From the NCBI GenBank assembly GCA_030429045.1, contig JAUIEA010000018.1:1-43487 (forward strand): a DNA stretch of 43,487 nucleotides, in the 5' to 3' direction. Positions within the stretch are counted from its first letter, which is position 1. Each line of letters starts with the position of its first letter. Made by a program: the position numbers and the translations under genes. The notes beneath the pieces were generated by a model. That model was not told the DNA's origin and did not search any database. It saw only the letters and a program-made list of their open reading frames with translations. This document shows, piece after piece, positions 25,538-34,243 of this stretch. The stretch comes from Bacteroidia bacterium (GTDB lineage Bacteria; Bacteroidota; Bacteroidia; Chitinophagales; Saprospiraceae).

Positions 25538-26143
25538 ATGCCCATGAAAGACCAGGTTATACAGGCATTGGACATGCAGTACCCCATTTGGGATCGCTTC
25601 CTCACGATTGCGCCCCTGGTAGTTATTGGCACCCGGGAAGAGGAGGGAATCGACCTGGCGCCAAAGCACATGGTGACTGCGCTGGGGCACGCCAACTATA
25701 TTGCCTTCGTATGTACGGCTCGCCATCAAACCTATCACAATGTGGCTCATCGCGGCACATTCAGTGTCAGCTTCCCCAAACCCGATCAGGTAGTCCTCTC
25801 CTCCCTGGCGGCAAGTCCACGATGCGATGATCTTTCGCACAAGCCCATCGTATCGCAGTTACCTGTCCGTCATTTTGATGATCATCCCGATCCATTTCTG
25901 GACAACAGTTATATCTATCTCGCCTGTCGTCATGACCGCACGATAGATGGCTTTGGCGACCACAGCCTGATCTGTGGCCAGATCACATCGGCATGGGTGG
26001 ATCGCGATTATCTCCTCGACAGCGAAGGGGACATTCAGGATCAACTGAAGAATTTCCCCCTTCTGGCCTATCTGGCCTACAGTCGGTACGCATCCATTGA
26101 TTCCAGCTTTGCCTTTCCCTTTCCCAAAGATTTTTCTACCTGA
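25538..26143 (+). CDS. Flavin reductase-like FMN-binding split-barrel protein
   Basis: This protein of about 201 residues resembles the flavin reductase (DIM6/NTAB) family. IAPLVVIGTREEEGIDLAPKH and ANYIAFVCTARHQTYHNV form the FMN-binding barrel core, followed by RGTFSVSFP and later SLICGQITSAWVDRDYL. It probably reduces flavin or uses bound FMN. The partner oxygenase is not obvious. Start ATG 25538 (MPMKDQVIQALD) or 25544 is preferred over 25460. It is the first gene of a tight operon, two bases before the M20 peptidase. Confidence 0.75.
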   Translation: MPMKDQVIQALDMQYPIWDRFLTIAPLVVIGTREEEGIDLAPKHMVTALGHANYIAFVCTARHQTYHNVAHRGTFSVSFPKPDQVVLSSLAASPRCDDLSHKPIVSQLPVRHFDDHPDPFLDNSYIYLACRHDRTIDGFGDHSLICGQITSAWVDRDYLLDSEGDIQDQLKNFPLLAYLAYSRYASIDSSFAFPFPKDFST

Positions 26144-26145
26144 TC

Positions 26146-27318
26146 ATGAAAGCGGCTGCAGACAACATATTATCCTGGTTAGGCAAGCAGCACAAATCGA
26201 TGATGGACATGCTTGAAGAGCTGGTCAGAGTTGAAAATCCATCGACTGATCCAGCCAGCCAGCAGGAGGCTTATGGCATTCTGACCAACTACCTGATGCC
26301 GTTGAATATGCATGTGTTTCGTGCTCCCGGTCAACAAACAGGCGGATGGCTGATGGCTCGTCCGTTCAATCGGCAGAAAGGCCAACCCATCCAGTTGATG
26401 GTCGGACATATTGATACGGTCTGGCCTGTCGGAACCCTGGACCATATGCCTATCCAGCAGAGCAACGGCAGATGGTATGGCCCCGGCGCATTTGACATGA
26501 AAGCGGGACTGGTGCAAATCGTGTATGCCCTCACTTATATCCAGGAGCATGATGTTCACCTGCCTGCCCTGCCCGTCATCCTGATCAATGCAGATGAAGA
26601 AATCGGAAGCCGGGAAAGTACGCCGGCTATCCGTCGTCTGGCCCGACTGGCGTCCCGTTGCTTTATCCTGGAGCCCCCGCTCGGACCAGAGGGAAGGTTG
26701 AAGACAGCCCGAAAAGGGATCGGCCGGTTTGTCCTGCACATCCGGGGCAAGTCCGCTCATGCGGGGCTGGACCCGGAGGCCGGGACCAGTGCCATCGTCG
26801 AACTCTCCCACCAGATCCAGGCCCTGAACGCCCTGAACGATCAGGCACGAGGGATCACAGTGAATGTGGGCCTGATCGAAGGTGGTGTTTCTCCGAATGT
26901 GATCGCCCCCGAAAGCAAGGCCATTATTGATGTGCGGGTCTATCGCCAGGAAGATGGCGAATACATCACCAGTAAAATTAAGGGATTGCAGGCATCACAG
27001 CCAGGCATCACCCTGACCATCACGGGGGGGATCGGTCGCCCTCCCCTCGAACGTACTCCCAGAAACCAATTGCTCTGGCAACAGGCCAAACAGGCCGGAA
27101 AGAAGCTGGGGATCGCCCTTGAACAAAGCGTTGCCGGTGGCGGATCGGACGGAAATACCACCAGTCTTTACAGTGCAACACTGGATGGCATGGGAACCAC
27201 AGGCGAAGGTGCTCACGCCATTCATGAACATATCCGGATCAGCAGTCTTGCGGAGCGGACTGCCTTGCTGATCCTGATGCTGCAGAACCCTTTATCACCT
27301 GAAAACCAGTCGCCATGA
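26146..27318 (+). CDS. M20 family metallopeptidase (carboxypeptidase G2-like)
   Basis: This 390-residue cytoplasmic dizinc exopeptidase or amidohydrolase has the family motifs MVGHIDTVWPVG (zinc His/Asp), GAFDMKAG (bridging Asp), NADEEIGS (catalytic Glu) and GKSAHAGLDPEAGTSA, where the dimerisation domain begins. A C-terminal HAIHEHIR supplies the last zinc His. It most resembles glutamate carboxypeptidase-type M20 enzymes. The natural substrate is unknown and could be an N-acyl amino acid or dipeptide. It overlaps the next gene by 4 bp (ATGA), so the two are translationally coupled. Confidence 0.88.
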   Translation: MKAAADNILSWLGKQHKSMMDMLEELVRVENPSTDPASQQEAYGILTNYLMPLNMHVFRAPGQQTGGWLMARPFNRQKGQPIQLMVGHIDTVWPVGTLDHMPIQQSNGRWYGPGAFDMKAGLVQIVYALTYIQEHDVHLPALPVILINADEEIGSRESTPAIRRLARLASRCFILEPPLGPEGRLKTARKGIGRFVLHIRGKSAHAGLDPEAGTSAIVELSHQIQALNALNDQARGITVNVGLIEGGVSPNVIAPESKAIIDVRVYRQEDGEYITSKIKGLQASQPGITLTITGGIGRPPLERTPRNQLLWQQAKQAGKKLGIALEQSVAGGGSDGNTTSLYSATLDGMGTTGEGAHAIHEHIRISSLAERTALLILMLQNPLSPENQSP

Positions 27319-28340
27319 AACGCGATCTCATATTGACGTCACTTACCCGGATCAGCAACCTGGACACCCGACCATTCCGTGTCGAGCCACTCGGTCATTC
27401 GGCCTGGGAAATGGGCGACTATATCGCGCTGCGCATTCGCCATCGCGGCCACGGGGGTGTCCGACTGGAATTGATGAACGGACGGATGATGGAACCCCTG
27501 TCCGGCCTGAAAGTCGTCGGTGTCCTCGGAGACCGCCATGCCACGCTGGAGGTCACTGGAAAATGGAAGGAGGCCCGGCCCGATCAGCCGTTCCATCTCC
27601 TCACTGGAGCCGGACTGGCCGGTAAGATGACCTCCTACTCTCCATTCTCCCCCTATCCCATGGAGGTGGAATATCTGGGGCATATCACCCGTCAAAGCAG
27701 GAAGGTGACCATGCATCAGTTTCTGCCGGACCTGGAGGGCGAGGCCTATTCCGGACCCATCATCCTGATCGTAGGGACATCCATGTCGGCGGGAAAAACG
27801 ACCGTCTCGCGAATTGTCATCCACGAGCTCGTCAAGATGGGACGAAAAGTGCTCGGTGTCAAAATGACCGGAGCGGGTCGATATCGTGATATCCTGACGA
27901 TGGCGGACGCTGGTGCTGAGGCGATCTGCGATTTTGTCGATGTTGGCCTGCCTTCCACTGCAGTGCATCCTGAACTGTTCCTGGACCGTATGGATCTGCT
28001 GTTGAAGGTCATGCATGCGAAAGCTGCAGATGTGGCGGTCGTGGAGATCGGTGCCTCTCCGATGGAACCCTATTGCGGCGATCTTGCCATGCACAGGATC
28101 AGGGACCAGATCAGGGCGACTTTTCTCTGTGCTTCTGATCCCTATGCAGCTCTTGGCGTCCAGACCGCATTCGGACTGAAACCCGATCTTGTTGCCGGTC
28201 CGGCGACCAATACCATAGCGGGTGCAGAACTTGCTGCCCGACTTTGTGGTGTTCCGGCGATCAATATCATTCTTCCCGAGCATCTTCACCACCTGGATCA
28301 GTTGCTGATCACACGATGCAATCACTTTGATGCTGCCTGA
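27315..28340 (+). CDS. DUF1611-like P-loop protein (DgcN-type)
   Basis: This 341-residue protein has an N-terminal beta domain of about 150 residues and a C-terminal P-loop domain with Walker A GTSMSAGKTTVS, then KMTGAGRYRD, CDFVDVGLPST and VVEIGASPMEP. This order matches DUF1611/DgcN proteins, related to dethiobiotin synthetase-like NTPases. Family members act in D-glutamate catabolism as N-acyltransferases paired with other enzymes. Here the partner would be the coupled M20 hydrolase, suggesting an acylation/deacylation step on an amino acid. That role is inference. Confidence 0.7.
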   Translation: MKRDLILTSLTRISNLDTRPFRVEPLGHSAWEMGDYIALRIRHRGHGGVRLELMNGRMMEPLSGLKVVGVLGDRHATLEVTGKWKEARPDQPFHLLTGAGLAGKMTSYSPFSPYPMEVEYLGHITRQSRKVTMHQFLPDLEGEAYSGPIILIVGTSMSAGKTTVSRIVIHELVKMGRKVLGVKMTGAGRYRDILTMADAGAEAICDFVDVGLPSTAVHPELFLDRMDLLLKVMHAKAADVAVVEIGASPMEPYCGDLAMHRIRDQIRATFLCASDPYAALGVQTAFGLKPDLVAGPATNTIAGAELAARLCGVPAINIILPEHLHHLDQLLITRCNHFDAA

Positions 28341-28372
28341 ACAGGTAAATGCATCCACCCACTCTTTCTCCC

Positions 28373-28380
28373 TACATTTG
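28373..28380 (+). promoter_or_regulatory. Bacteroidota -7 box TACATTTG
   Basis: This box matches the TAnnTTTG consensus and lies 18 bp before the TTG start of the oxygenase gene. No good -33 TTG was found at the usual spacing, so support is partial. Confidence 0.45.
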
Positions 28381-28397
28381 TATACATTTTCTGCCTC

Positions 28398-29255
28398 TTG
28401 CCTGCTAATACCACACTCCACCTACTCGATCTGGATCGTTTGAGCGAGCAGTTGCCTGCCCTGGCAACAGCCTATCAATCTGCGACCCCCTATCCGCATA
28501 TCGAGATCAATGACTTCCTGTCTCCAGAGATCGCCCGCCACACCATGGACGCATTCCCGGCCATCCGGGATGAGGGCTGGATCCACTATGTGCATGTCAA
28601 TGAGCGCAAGCACGGGCTCAACAAGATGGACCTCCTCCCGCCTCCGCTGCGGGACCTGATCCAGCAATTCAATGATCCGGCTTTTGTGGCCTTGATCAGC
28701 CAGCTGACCGGCATCCCCGGCTTGCTCCCCGATCCGACCCTGGAAGGTGGCGGGCTGCATCAGAGCCGGAGAGGCGGTCACCTGAATGTACATGCCGACT
28801 TTACCGTCCACCCGCACAAGCGGTTGTGGCGCCGACGGGTCAACCTCCTGTTATACCTCAATGAAGGATGGCAGGAATCCTGGGGAGGGGCCCTGGAATT
28901 GTGGGAACGGGATATGAGCCAATGCGCCCGGAAGATCCTCCCGTTGTTCAATCGGGTGGTGGTCTTTAATACGGATGAGGACTCCTATCACGGATTTCCG
29001 GATCCGATCCAGTGCCCGGAAGAGGTGACCCGAAAATCCATTGCCCTTTATTATTTCACCGAAGAGACTTCGGCGCCGTCCAAACGTGCGACCAATTACC
29101 GGGCCCGGCCCGGGGACGGACTGAAAGGCTTATTCATCTGGGCGGATAAAAAGGCCCTGGCAGTGTACAATGTCCTCAAGGGAGCCCTGGGGATCAATGA
29201 TGACTTTGTCAGCAAGGTGCTGGGCATGTTTTCCAGGAAGAACCACAAGAAATAA
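28398..29255 (+). CDS. 2OG-Fe(II) oxygenase, prolyl 4-hydroxylase-like
   Basis: This 285-residue protein shows the facial triad H132-x-D134 (NVHADFTVHP) and H198 (DSYHGFPDP), with R212 (TRKSIALYYF) for the 2-oxoglutarate carboxylate. LLYLNEGWQESWGGALELW is typical of the P4Hc family. Such oxygenases hydroxylate proteins or sugars. The next gene, three bases downstream, is a membrane glycosyltransferase, so a shared role in cell-surface modification is possible. The start appears to be TTG 28398 (reads MPANTTLH); no in-frame ATG upstream fits. The last 35 residues are basic. Confidence 0.85.
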   Translation: MPANTTLHLLDLDRLSEQLPALATAYQSATPYPHIEINDFLSPEIARHTMDAFPAIRDEGWIHYVHVNERKHGLNKMDLLPPPLRDLIQQFNDPAFVALISQLTGIPGLLPDPTLEGGGLHQSRRGGHLNVHADFTVHPHKRLWRRRVNLLLYLNEGWQESWGGALELWERDMSQCARKILPLFNRVVVFNTDEDSYHGFPDPIQCPEEVTRKSIALYYFTEETSAPSKRATNYRARPGDGLKGLFIWADKKALAVYNVLKGALGINDDFVSKVLGMFSRKNHKK

Positions 29256-29258
29256 GCG

Positions 29259-30926
29259 ATGTCACCCAAGCGAAATCACATACTACTGCTGATCCTGGCA
29301 GGTGCCATTTTCTACCTGCCCTTCCTGGGTGGTGTGCATTTGTTCGACTGGGATGAGATCAACTTTGCCGAGATCAGCCGGGAGATGCTCCTGCTCAAGG
29401 ATTATCTGCGGGTCTATGTGAATTTTGAGCCCTTCTGGGAGAAGCCTCCCCTGTTCTTCTGGCTCCAGTCGACCTGTATGGCCCTCCTGGGCGTCGGGGA
29501 ATATGCAGCCCGCCTGCCCAACGCCATCAACGGTATCCTGAGCCTGATCCTGGTCTATCTTATCGGAACCCGGCTCTATCATCCCCGGTTTGGCCTGTTG
29601 TGGGCAACGGCCTGGTTTGGTAGCGTCCTCCCCCTGCTCTACGCCAAGTCCGGCATCATCGATCCCTGGTTCAATTATTTCATTTTCCTGGGCCTGTACG
29701 GGTTTATTCTATCCTATTGGAAACGATCAGGCAAATCGGGGATCACCCTGTCCCGGTCGGCCTGGACCTATCTCATCCTCGGTGGATTGGCCATCGGATT
29801 GGGCATACTGACCAAGGGGCCGGTCGCCTTTCTCATCGCGGCCCTGTGCATCGGGGTCTATTGGGTGCTCCAACGGTTTCGCTGGTTCACCCATCCCGGT
29901 CACTGGCTGGTCTTCACCTTGAGTGCCGCCGCAGTGATGCTGGTATGGTACGGGCTGGAGACCCTGAAAAACGGCTCCTGGTTCATCGTCGAATTCAACA
30001 AATACCAGTACCGGCTCTTCAGCACTCCGGATGCAGGTCATAAGGGATTCCCCGGCTATCATTTTGCCGTGTTGCTGGTCGGGGTATTCCCGGCTTCGAT
30101 CTTTGCCGTGCGCACCTTTTTCAAGATGCCTGATGAGGAAAATGAGATCCGGCAGGATTTTAAAAAGTGGATGAAGATCCTTTTCTGGGTGGTCCTGATC
30201 CTTTTCTCGATCGTCCAGTCCAAGATCGTCCACTATTCCTCGATGTGTTATTTCCCTATGACCTATCTGGCGGCCATTGTCCTGAATCAGCTCTGGGAGG
30301 AACGGATGGCCTGGAAAGGTTGGTTGCCCGTAGGCCTGATCGGTGTCGGCGGACTGTACGTCCTGGCGACTATAGCCCTCCCCTGGCTTGGGATGCACCC
30401 GGAAGTTCTCCGGCCGCTGCTGGCTGCCGACCCGTTCGGGGTGGCGAATCTGGATGCCGAAGTGACCTGGACGGGCTGGGAAGCCCTGGTCGGGGTCTGG
30501 CTCCTCGCCATTCTGGTGTCCAGTCTGCGCGCCTTCAAACGGAAGGACAACCGAACTGGTGTCCCGATCCTTTTCGTGGGAACGGCACTCTTTGTCCTCT
30601 TCACCCTGGTGGCATCGATCCGCAATATCGAGGGCTATTCCCAGAGAGCTGCCATTGAATTCTACCAGGAACGCCAGGGGGAGGATTGTTATGTTCAGCC
30701 CGTCGGTTTCAAGAGTTATGCCCACCTGTTCTATACTCGCAAGCAACCGGTGACCAATCCGGCTTCCTACGATCAGGATTGGCTGCTGTCAGGGGCCATC
30801 GACAAGCCGACCTACTTTGTGACCCGGATCGGCAAGGAGGACCGATTTGATGCCTACCCGGATATTCGGGAGATCGGACGAAAGAACGGTTTTATTTTTC
30901 TGAAGCGGGAGGTTCCAGGCCAATAA
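29259..30926 (+). CDS. GT39/ArnT-like integral membrane glycosyltransferase
   Basis: This 555-residue polytopic inner-membrane protein resembles lipid-linked sugar transferases (dolichyl-P-mannose-type / ArnT). The first periplasmic loop carries the catalytic acidic motif LFDWDEINFAEISREML, followed by NFEPFWEKPPLFFWLQS and GEYAARLPNAI. About ten hydrophobic segments follow, ending at LFVLFTLVASIR, and a soluble C-terminal domain of about 110 residues. It would move a sugar or aminosugar from an undecaprenyl carrier to a lipid or protein. The acceptor is unknown. A bidirectional terminator follows. Confidence 0.9.
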   Translation: MSPKRNHILLLILAGAIFYLPFLGGVHLFDWDEINFAEISREMLLLKDYLRVYVNFEPFWEKPPLFFWLQSTCMALLGVGEYAARLPNAINGILSLILVYLIGTRLYHPRFGLLWATAWFGSVLPLLYAKSGIIDPWFNYFIFLGLYGFILSYWKRSGKSGITLSRSAWTYLILGGLAIGLGILTKGPVAFLIAALCIGVYWVLQRFRWFTHPGHWLVFTLSAAAVMLVWYGLETLKNGSWFIVEFNKYQYRLFSTPDAGHKGFPGYHFAVLLVGVFPASIFAVRTFFKMPDEENEIRQDFKKWMKILFWVVLILFSIVQSKIVHYSSMCYFPMTYLAAIVLNQLWEERMAWKGWLPVGLIGVGGLYVLATIALPWLGMHPEVLRPLLAADPFGVANLDAEVTWTGWEALVGVWLLAILVSSLRAFKRKDNRTGVPILFVGTALFVLFTLVASIRNIEGYSQRAAIEFYQERQGEDCYVQPVGFKSYAHLFYTRKQPVTNPASYDQDWLLSGAIDKPTYFVTRIGKEDRFDAYPDIREIGRKNGFIFLKREVPGQ

Positions 30927-30969
30927 ACCTGAATATTACCAGGCCGTCTGGCAGGTTTGTTCTACCAAT

Positions 30970-31005
30970 AAAAAAAAGGGGATGTCGTAACGACATCCCC
31001 TTTTT
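30970..31005. terminator. Bidirectional intrinsic terminator
   Basis: GGGGATGTCG-TAA-CGACATCCCC (30978-31000) is a perfect 10-bp stem, with eight A on the left and five T on the right. It serves the plus-strand glycosyltransferase and the converging minus-strand secreted protein. Confidence 0.92.
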
Positions 31006-31040
31006 CAATCAGTTTGGGTCTAATACGGAGACAGGGCAGA

Positions 31041-32411
31041 CTAGAACTTCTGGACCTGCTTCGCAGCTACTTCACCACCGGCGAAGGTGACGCGAACCAG
31101 ATACATGCCTGGCATCAAAGCGCTGCCATCGATCTTGTTCTGACCATTGCGGATGTCTGCACGCAAGCTCAGGCGACCCTGCATATCATACAGATCCAGC
31201 GTACGTGGCTGGGCATCTACCGCAAAGGTCAGGTTGAGCTGACGGCTGGCATCAAACCAGGCGTTGACCAAAGCTTCAGGCGCCAACGGAGTGGCTACAG
31301 AAGAGATCGGCTCACATGGCTCGACAATATTGCGGTCATTGTTCACCCAGTTTCCGCCTACAAAGCTCTGATAGATGGTCTCGGAAGTCCATCCTTCGTT
31401 GGTGTCCCACTTGGTGGTTTCGCGATTGGTATCAGTCTTGACGCCATTTGGATTCACACTCTTGTAGGAAACGAGGGTCGGGCGATCCTGGGCATCATAG
31501 GTGTAGGAGATCTCCTGGACGGTCTTCCAGTTGCCTGGTGAACCGGTCTGGATCTCCTCCTTGCTCATCAGGCCTGGCTTTCCGTAGGTATAGATAGAAT
31601 GACTGTTGTAATCAAAGGTCATGGTAGCATCGTTCCAGCTTTCGTATGTCACGCTGGCCTGATCACCACCCATGCTGACATAGGTGTTGGTGATGCGGGA
31701 AACGTTGGTGTAAACCATCAGGTCAGCATCCCATTCCCAGGATTGAGCCACCAATACCTGTCCAGCACCATTGTTGGTGTACTTCGTGGAATCACCATTT
31801 TCAAGGGCAAACGTGCCAAAGTCAACGCCTTTGCTGGCTTCAGAGATCAGATAGTCGCTGGCATCATAGTAATACAGATTGACACCGAAGAGAACAAAGC
31901 CCAAGGGCAACCCGAAGAAGGCTGTATTGAAATAGGTATCCTGTTTGACCAGCTTACCATTTCCGTTATAGGTCGGCAGGATGCGGGCTACCAGGATCAG
32001 ATCGCCGGTGAACTGATCGGGGCCGTACAGCAGAAGGGAGTCATAGGATATCGGGGCTTCTTCCAGATCGAAGTCGCCGACGATGCCATACCCTTCGATG
32101 ACCTCCGTCACCATGAATCCGCCCACTTCATCATATTCAGATGCGGTGATCTCAATGTTGATCTTTCCATCCTCATCATTCACCTTGGTGATGGTCTGGA
32201 AGGTCGAATCCCACTTGGCTGAAGTGGTATTCCAGGAAAATTCAGACTCTCGTGTGCAGGAAACTTCCTCACGGAGTTGAGCGGCAGCCTTTGGCTTGAC
32301 CGTACGGAGATGCTGAAGAACACCTTCGATCGTCGGCAGTACAGGAGCATTCTGCGCCTGCAGGCCAAGGGTCAGAAAAAGGGCAATGAACAGTAGTGAA
32401 ATTTGTCTCAT
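31041..32411 (-). CDS. Secreted protein of unknown function with type A T9SS sorting domain
   Basis: This 456-residue protein has signal peptide MRQISLLFIALFLTLGLQAQ. The body is rich in short beta repeats such as YDEVGGFMVTEV, YYYDASDYLISEASKG, SHSIYTYGKPGLMSKEE and ISYTYDAQDRPTLVSYKS, a YD-like pattern seen in secreted Bacteroidota proteins. The end, RTLDLYDMQGRLSLRADIRNG followed by IDGSALMPGMYLVRVTF, is a T9SS type A sorting domain. Codon use appears cleaner and more uniform than in neighbouring genes, which could point to strong expression. A good promoter is visible upstream. Function is unknown. Confidence 0.85.
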   Translation of the reverse strand: MRQISLLFIALFLTLGLQAQNAPVLPTIEGVLQHLRTVKPKAAAQLREEVSCTRESEFSWNTTSAKWDSTFQTITKVNDEDGKINIEITASEYDEVGGFMVTEVIEGYGIVGDFDLEEAPISYDSLLLYGPDQFTGDLILVARILPTYNGNGKLVKQDTYFNTAFFGLPLGFVLFGVNLYYYDASDYLISEASKGVDFGTFALENGDSTKYTNNGAGQVLVAQSWEWDADLMVYTNVSRITNTYVSMGGDQASVTYESWNDATMTFDYNSHSIYTYGKPGLMSKEEIQTGSPGNWKTVQEISYTYDAQDRPTLVSYKSVNPNGVKTDTNRETTKWDTNEGWTSETIYQSFVGGNWVNNDRNIVEPCEPISSVATPLAPEALVNAWFDASRQLNLTFAVDAQPRTLDLYDMQGRLSLRADIRNGQNKIDGSALMPGMYLVRVTFAGGEVAAKQVQKF

Positions 32412-32437
32412 GGAGTTTAGAATAAGGGATTAAGCCA

Positions 32438-32470
32438 CAAAACTACGTGAATGGCACATAGGATGTCAAA
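32438..32470 (-). promoter_or_regulatory. Bacteroidota-type promoter of the 31041-32411 gene
   Basis: On the minus strand, TTTG (32470-32467) is followed after 21 bp by TAGTTTTG (32445-32438), matching the TTTG/TAnnTTTG pair. The box ends 27 bp before the ATG. A second box, TATATTTG (32479-32472), lies just upstream in an AT-rich stretch. Confidence 0.65.
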
Positions 32471-32511
32471 GCAAATATACATTAATATTAATAAAATATA
32501 TATAAATGCGG

Positions 32512-33495
32512 TCACACCTCTTCAAAATAGCCCCTCATGTGCTGAAAAGAATTTTCTAAAGCATTGACATCCAGGCAATTTCGATCCTGCATCACCCGCA
32601 ATGCCCCCACTTTATAGCGGACATTCGCTCGGTAGCCGCAATAAAATTTTAAGAGAACTTTATCATTTGGCTCGAGGATAACGGGCAGTTTTTGCTGGTA
32701 TTCCTGCAGAAATGCGGTCCACAGGTCGCTCCGGCCCATGGATTCCAGGTCCATTCCCAGGAAGGCGATCTCATTGAGCAGGTCGATCTGACGGAGGTGA
32801 TCGTTGAATTCCAGACAATCGAACAACACCGGCTCCGGCATCAAAAAGATGTTGCGGGTATGCAGATCACCATGAACATCCCGGGTAAATCCCTGGGCAT
32901 GTCGTGCCAGGATCCGCGGTTCCAGATCATCCAGCAGTCGTTTTGCCATGCTGACGCATTGGCGCAACTCCGCCGCTGCTCCAACGCCGAGGATCTCCGA
33001 GGTCAAGGCCTCGACCTTGAGCACATCTGCAAAATCCAGCCACAGGCCATGGGCCGACGGCGCCATGTCAACCCGGTCCGCCACTTGATGGAATCGGGCC
33101 AGATGCCGGGCCAGGTGCTGCATATCAGCCACTGACACTTCGTTTCCCTGAAGCAGCACATCCATCTGCCGACGGTTGTCCAGGCGCACCATTTCCACAG
33201 CATGATCGATCACTTGCCCCGGTCCGTCAACCAGGGACAAGGCTCCGTTGTGTTCTCGAATGGGAAGCACCCGGAGGTAGATATCCGGGCTGGTTCTCCG
33301 ATTCAAGGCCAGTTCCTTCTCGCAATCCGCCTTTCGCCGCTCCCGGGTAGAAAAGTCCAGAAAGGCATAGCGGATGGGTTTGCGGATCTTGTAGACCCGC
33401 TGTTCGCCCAGAAGCACCCAGGAGATATGGGTTTCGATCAGGTCCGGCGGACCGGGCAGGCCCTCCTGCAGCGATATGATCTGTTCCCGGGTCAT
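32512..33495 (-). CDS. Aminoglycoside phosphotransferase-like protein (COG2187 type)
   Basis: This 327-residue kinase-fold protein has the catalytic loop FTRDVHGDLHTRNIFL and the metal motif LFDCLEFNDHLRQID. The N-terminus contains ETHISWVLLGEQRVYKIRKPI with the ATP-binding lysine region, then FLDFSTRERRKADCEKELALNRR. In many bacteria this domain is fused to a P-loop kinase domain like the one encoded directly upstream. Here the two are separate genes joined by an ATGA overlap (start 33495). The substrate is unknown; resistance to aminoglycosides is unlikely from context. Confidence 0.82.
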   Translation of the reverse strand: MTREQIISLQEGLPGPPDLIETHISWVLLGEQRVYKIRKPIRYAFLDFSTRERRKADCEKELALNRRTSPDIYLRVLPIREHNGALSLVDGPGQVIDHAVEMVRLDNRRQMDVLLQGNEVSVADMQHLARHLARFHQVADRVDMAPSAHGLWLDFADVLKVEALTSEILGVGAAAELRQCVSMAKRLLDDLEPRILARHAQGFTRDVHGDLHTRNIFLMPEPVLFDCLEFNDHLRQIDLLNEIAFLGMDLESMGRSDLWTAFLQEYQQKLPVILEPNDKVLLKFYCGYRANVRYKVGALRVMQDRNCLDVNALENSFQHMRGYFEEV

Positions 33496-34025
33496 GTCTG
33501 TCGATGGGGGTGATGCAGTGTTTTCCATTCCAGCACCTGTGTCACCAATGCCGGCAACGGATGGCGATCTGTGTAAAGGATCAGGTGTTCCTTCTGCATG
33601 GGCATCCATTCCTTTCGGATCTGTTCATAGACGGCCTCATCGGCTTCACTGTCCGGCCGGGTCTTTCGAACGCGGTTGCGAATCACCTCCTCATCGGCCC
33701 GTACCTCCACCCAGAGAACGGGCACTCCGGCCTCGCCGGCCGCGGATGCCCACCGGTCTCGTTCATCCCCCCTGGAGAAGGTGGCATCGACGACGACGGT
33801 TTTGCCCGAAGCCAACAACCTGAATACCTCTTCAAACAGGTGTCGGTAGACACGCAGCTTGTCTGCGTCTCGATAATGACCACGTAGACCCAGACCGGCG
33901 CGCACGCCATCGCTGTTCCGGTGGATCGCCCCGAGAGCAGTGGCCAGTTCCCTGGCCAGGGTAGTCTTGCCGGTTCCAGGCAGGCCGAAGACCAGGATGA
34001 GTGTCGGTGGGATAGACTGCTTCAT
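33492..34025 (-). CDS. P-loop kinase of the COG0645 type
   Basis: This 177-residue ATPase/kinase has Walker A FGLPGTGKTTLARELA, a DGVRAGLGLRG segment after the first strand, VVVDATFSRGDERDRW and a lid region NRVRKTRPDSEADEAVY. It resembles gluconate/chloramphenicol-type small kinases. It overlaps the phosphotransferase gene by 4 bp. The pair replaces the single fused protein seen elsewhere. ATG 34025 is preferred to the GTG at 34037. Confidence 0.85.
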   Translation of the reverse strand: MKQSIPPTLILVFGLPGTGKTTLARELATALGAIHRNSDGVRAGLGLRGHYRDADKLRVYRHLFEEVFRLLASGKTVVVDATFSRGDERDRWASAAGEAGVPVLWVEVRADEEVIRNRVRKTRPDSEADEAVYEQIRKEWMPMQKEHLILYTDRHPLPALVTQVLEWKTLHHPHRQT

Positions 34026-34130
34026 GATGATGACCACCTAAAGATACCGCCCGATTGCTCCACCGGCCGGTAATCTGGCTTCTCCCGGGTGGTGATTCCC
34101 GTCGTCCCGGGAATATTTGCAGGCAGACCC

Positions 34131-34160
34131 TTGCCGATCCATGGGAGGAAGGTACATTTG
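34131..34160 (+). promoter_or_regulatory. Bacteroidota-type promoter for icd
   Basis: TTG (34131-34133), a 19-bp spacer, and TACATTTG (34153-34160) fit the -33/-7 consensus. The -7 box lies 83 bp upstream of the icd ATG, leaving a leader of about 75 nt. Confidence 0.6.
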
Positions 34161-34243
34161 CGGCCATTGGCCGGCTTTTTGCGGATACCGGTCGAACCAT
34201 TTTGGTGGTAAACCGTTCACCCTCTTTATCATTACGACCGATC

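Noticed and set aside
32512-33495. Aminoglycoside resistance phosphotransferase
   Set aside because: The kinase fold is shared, but pairing with a COG0645-like P-loop kinase and the lack of mobile context argue for a housekeeping or unknown metabolic role.
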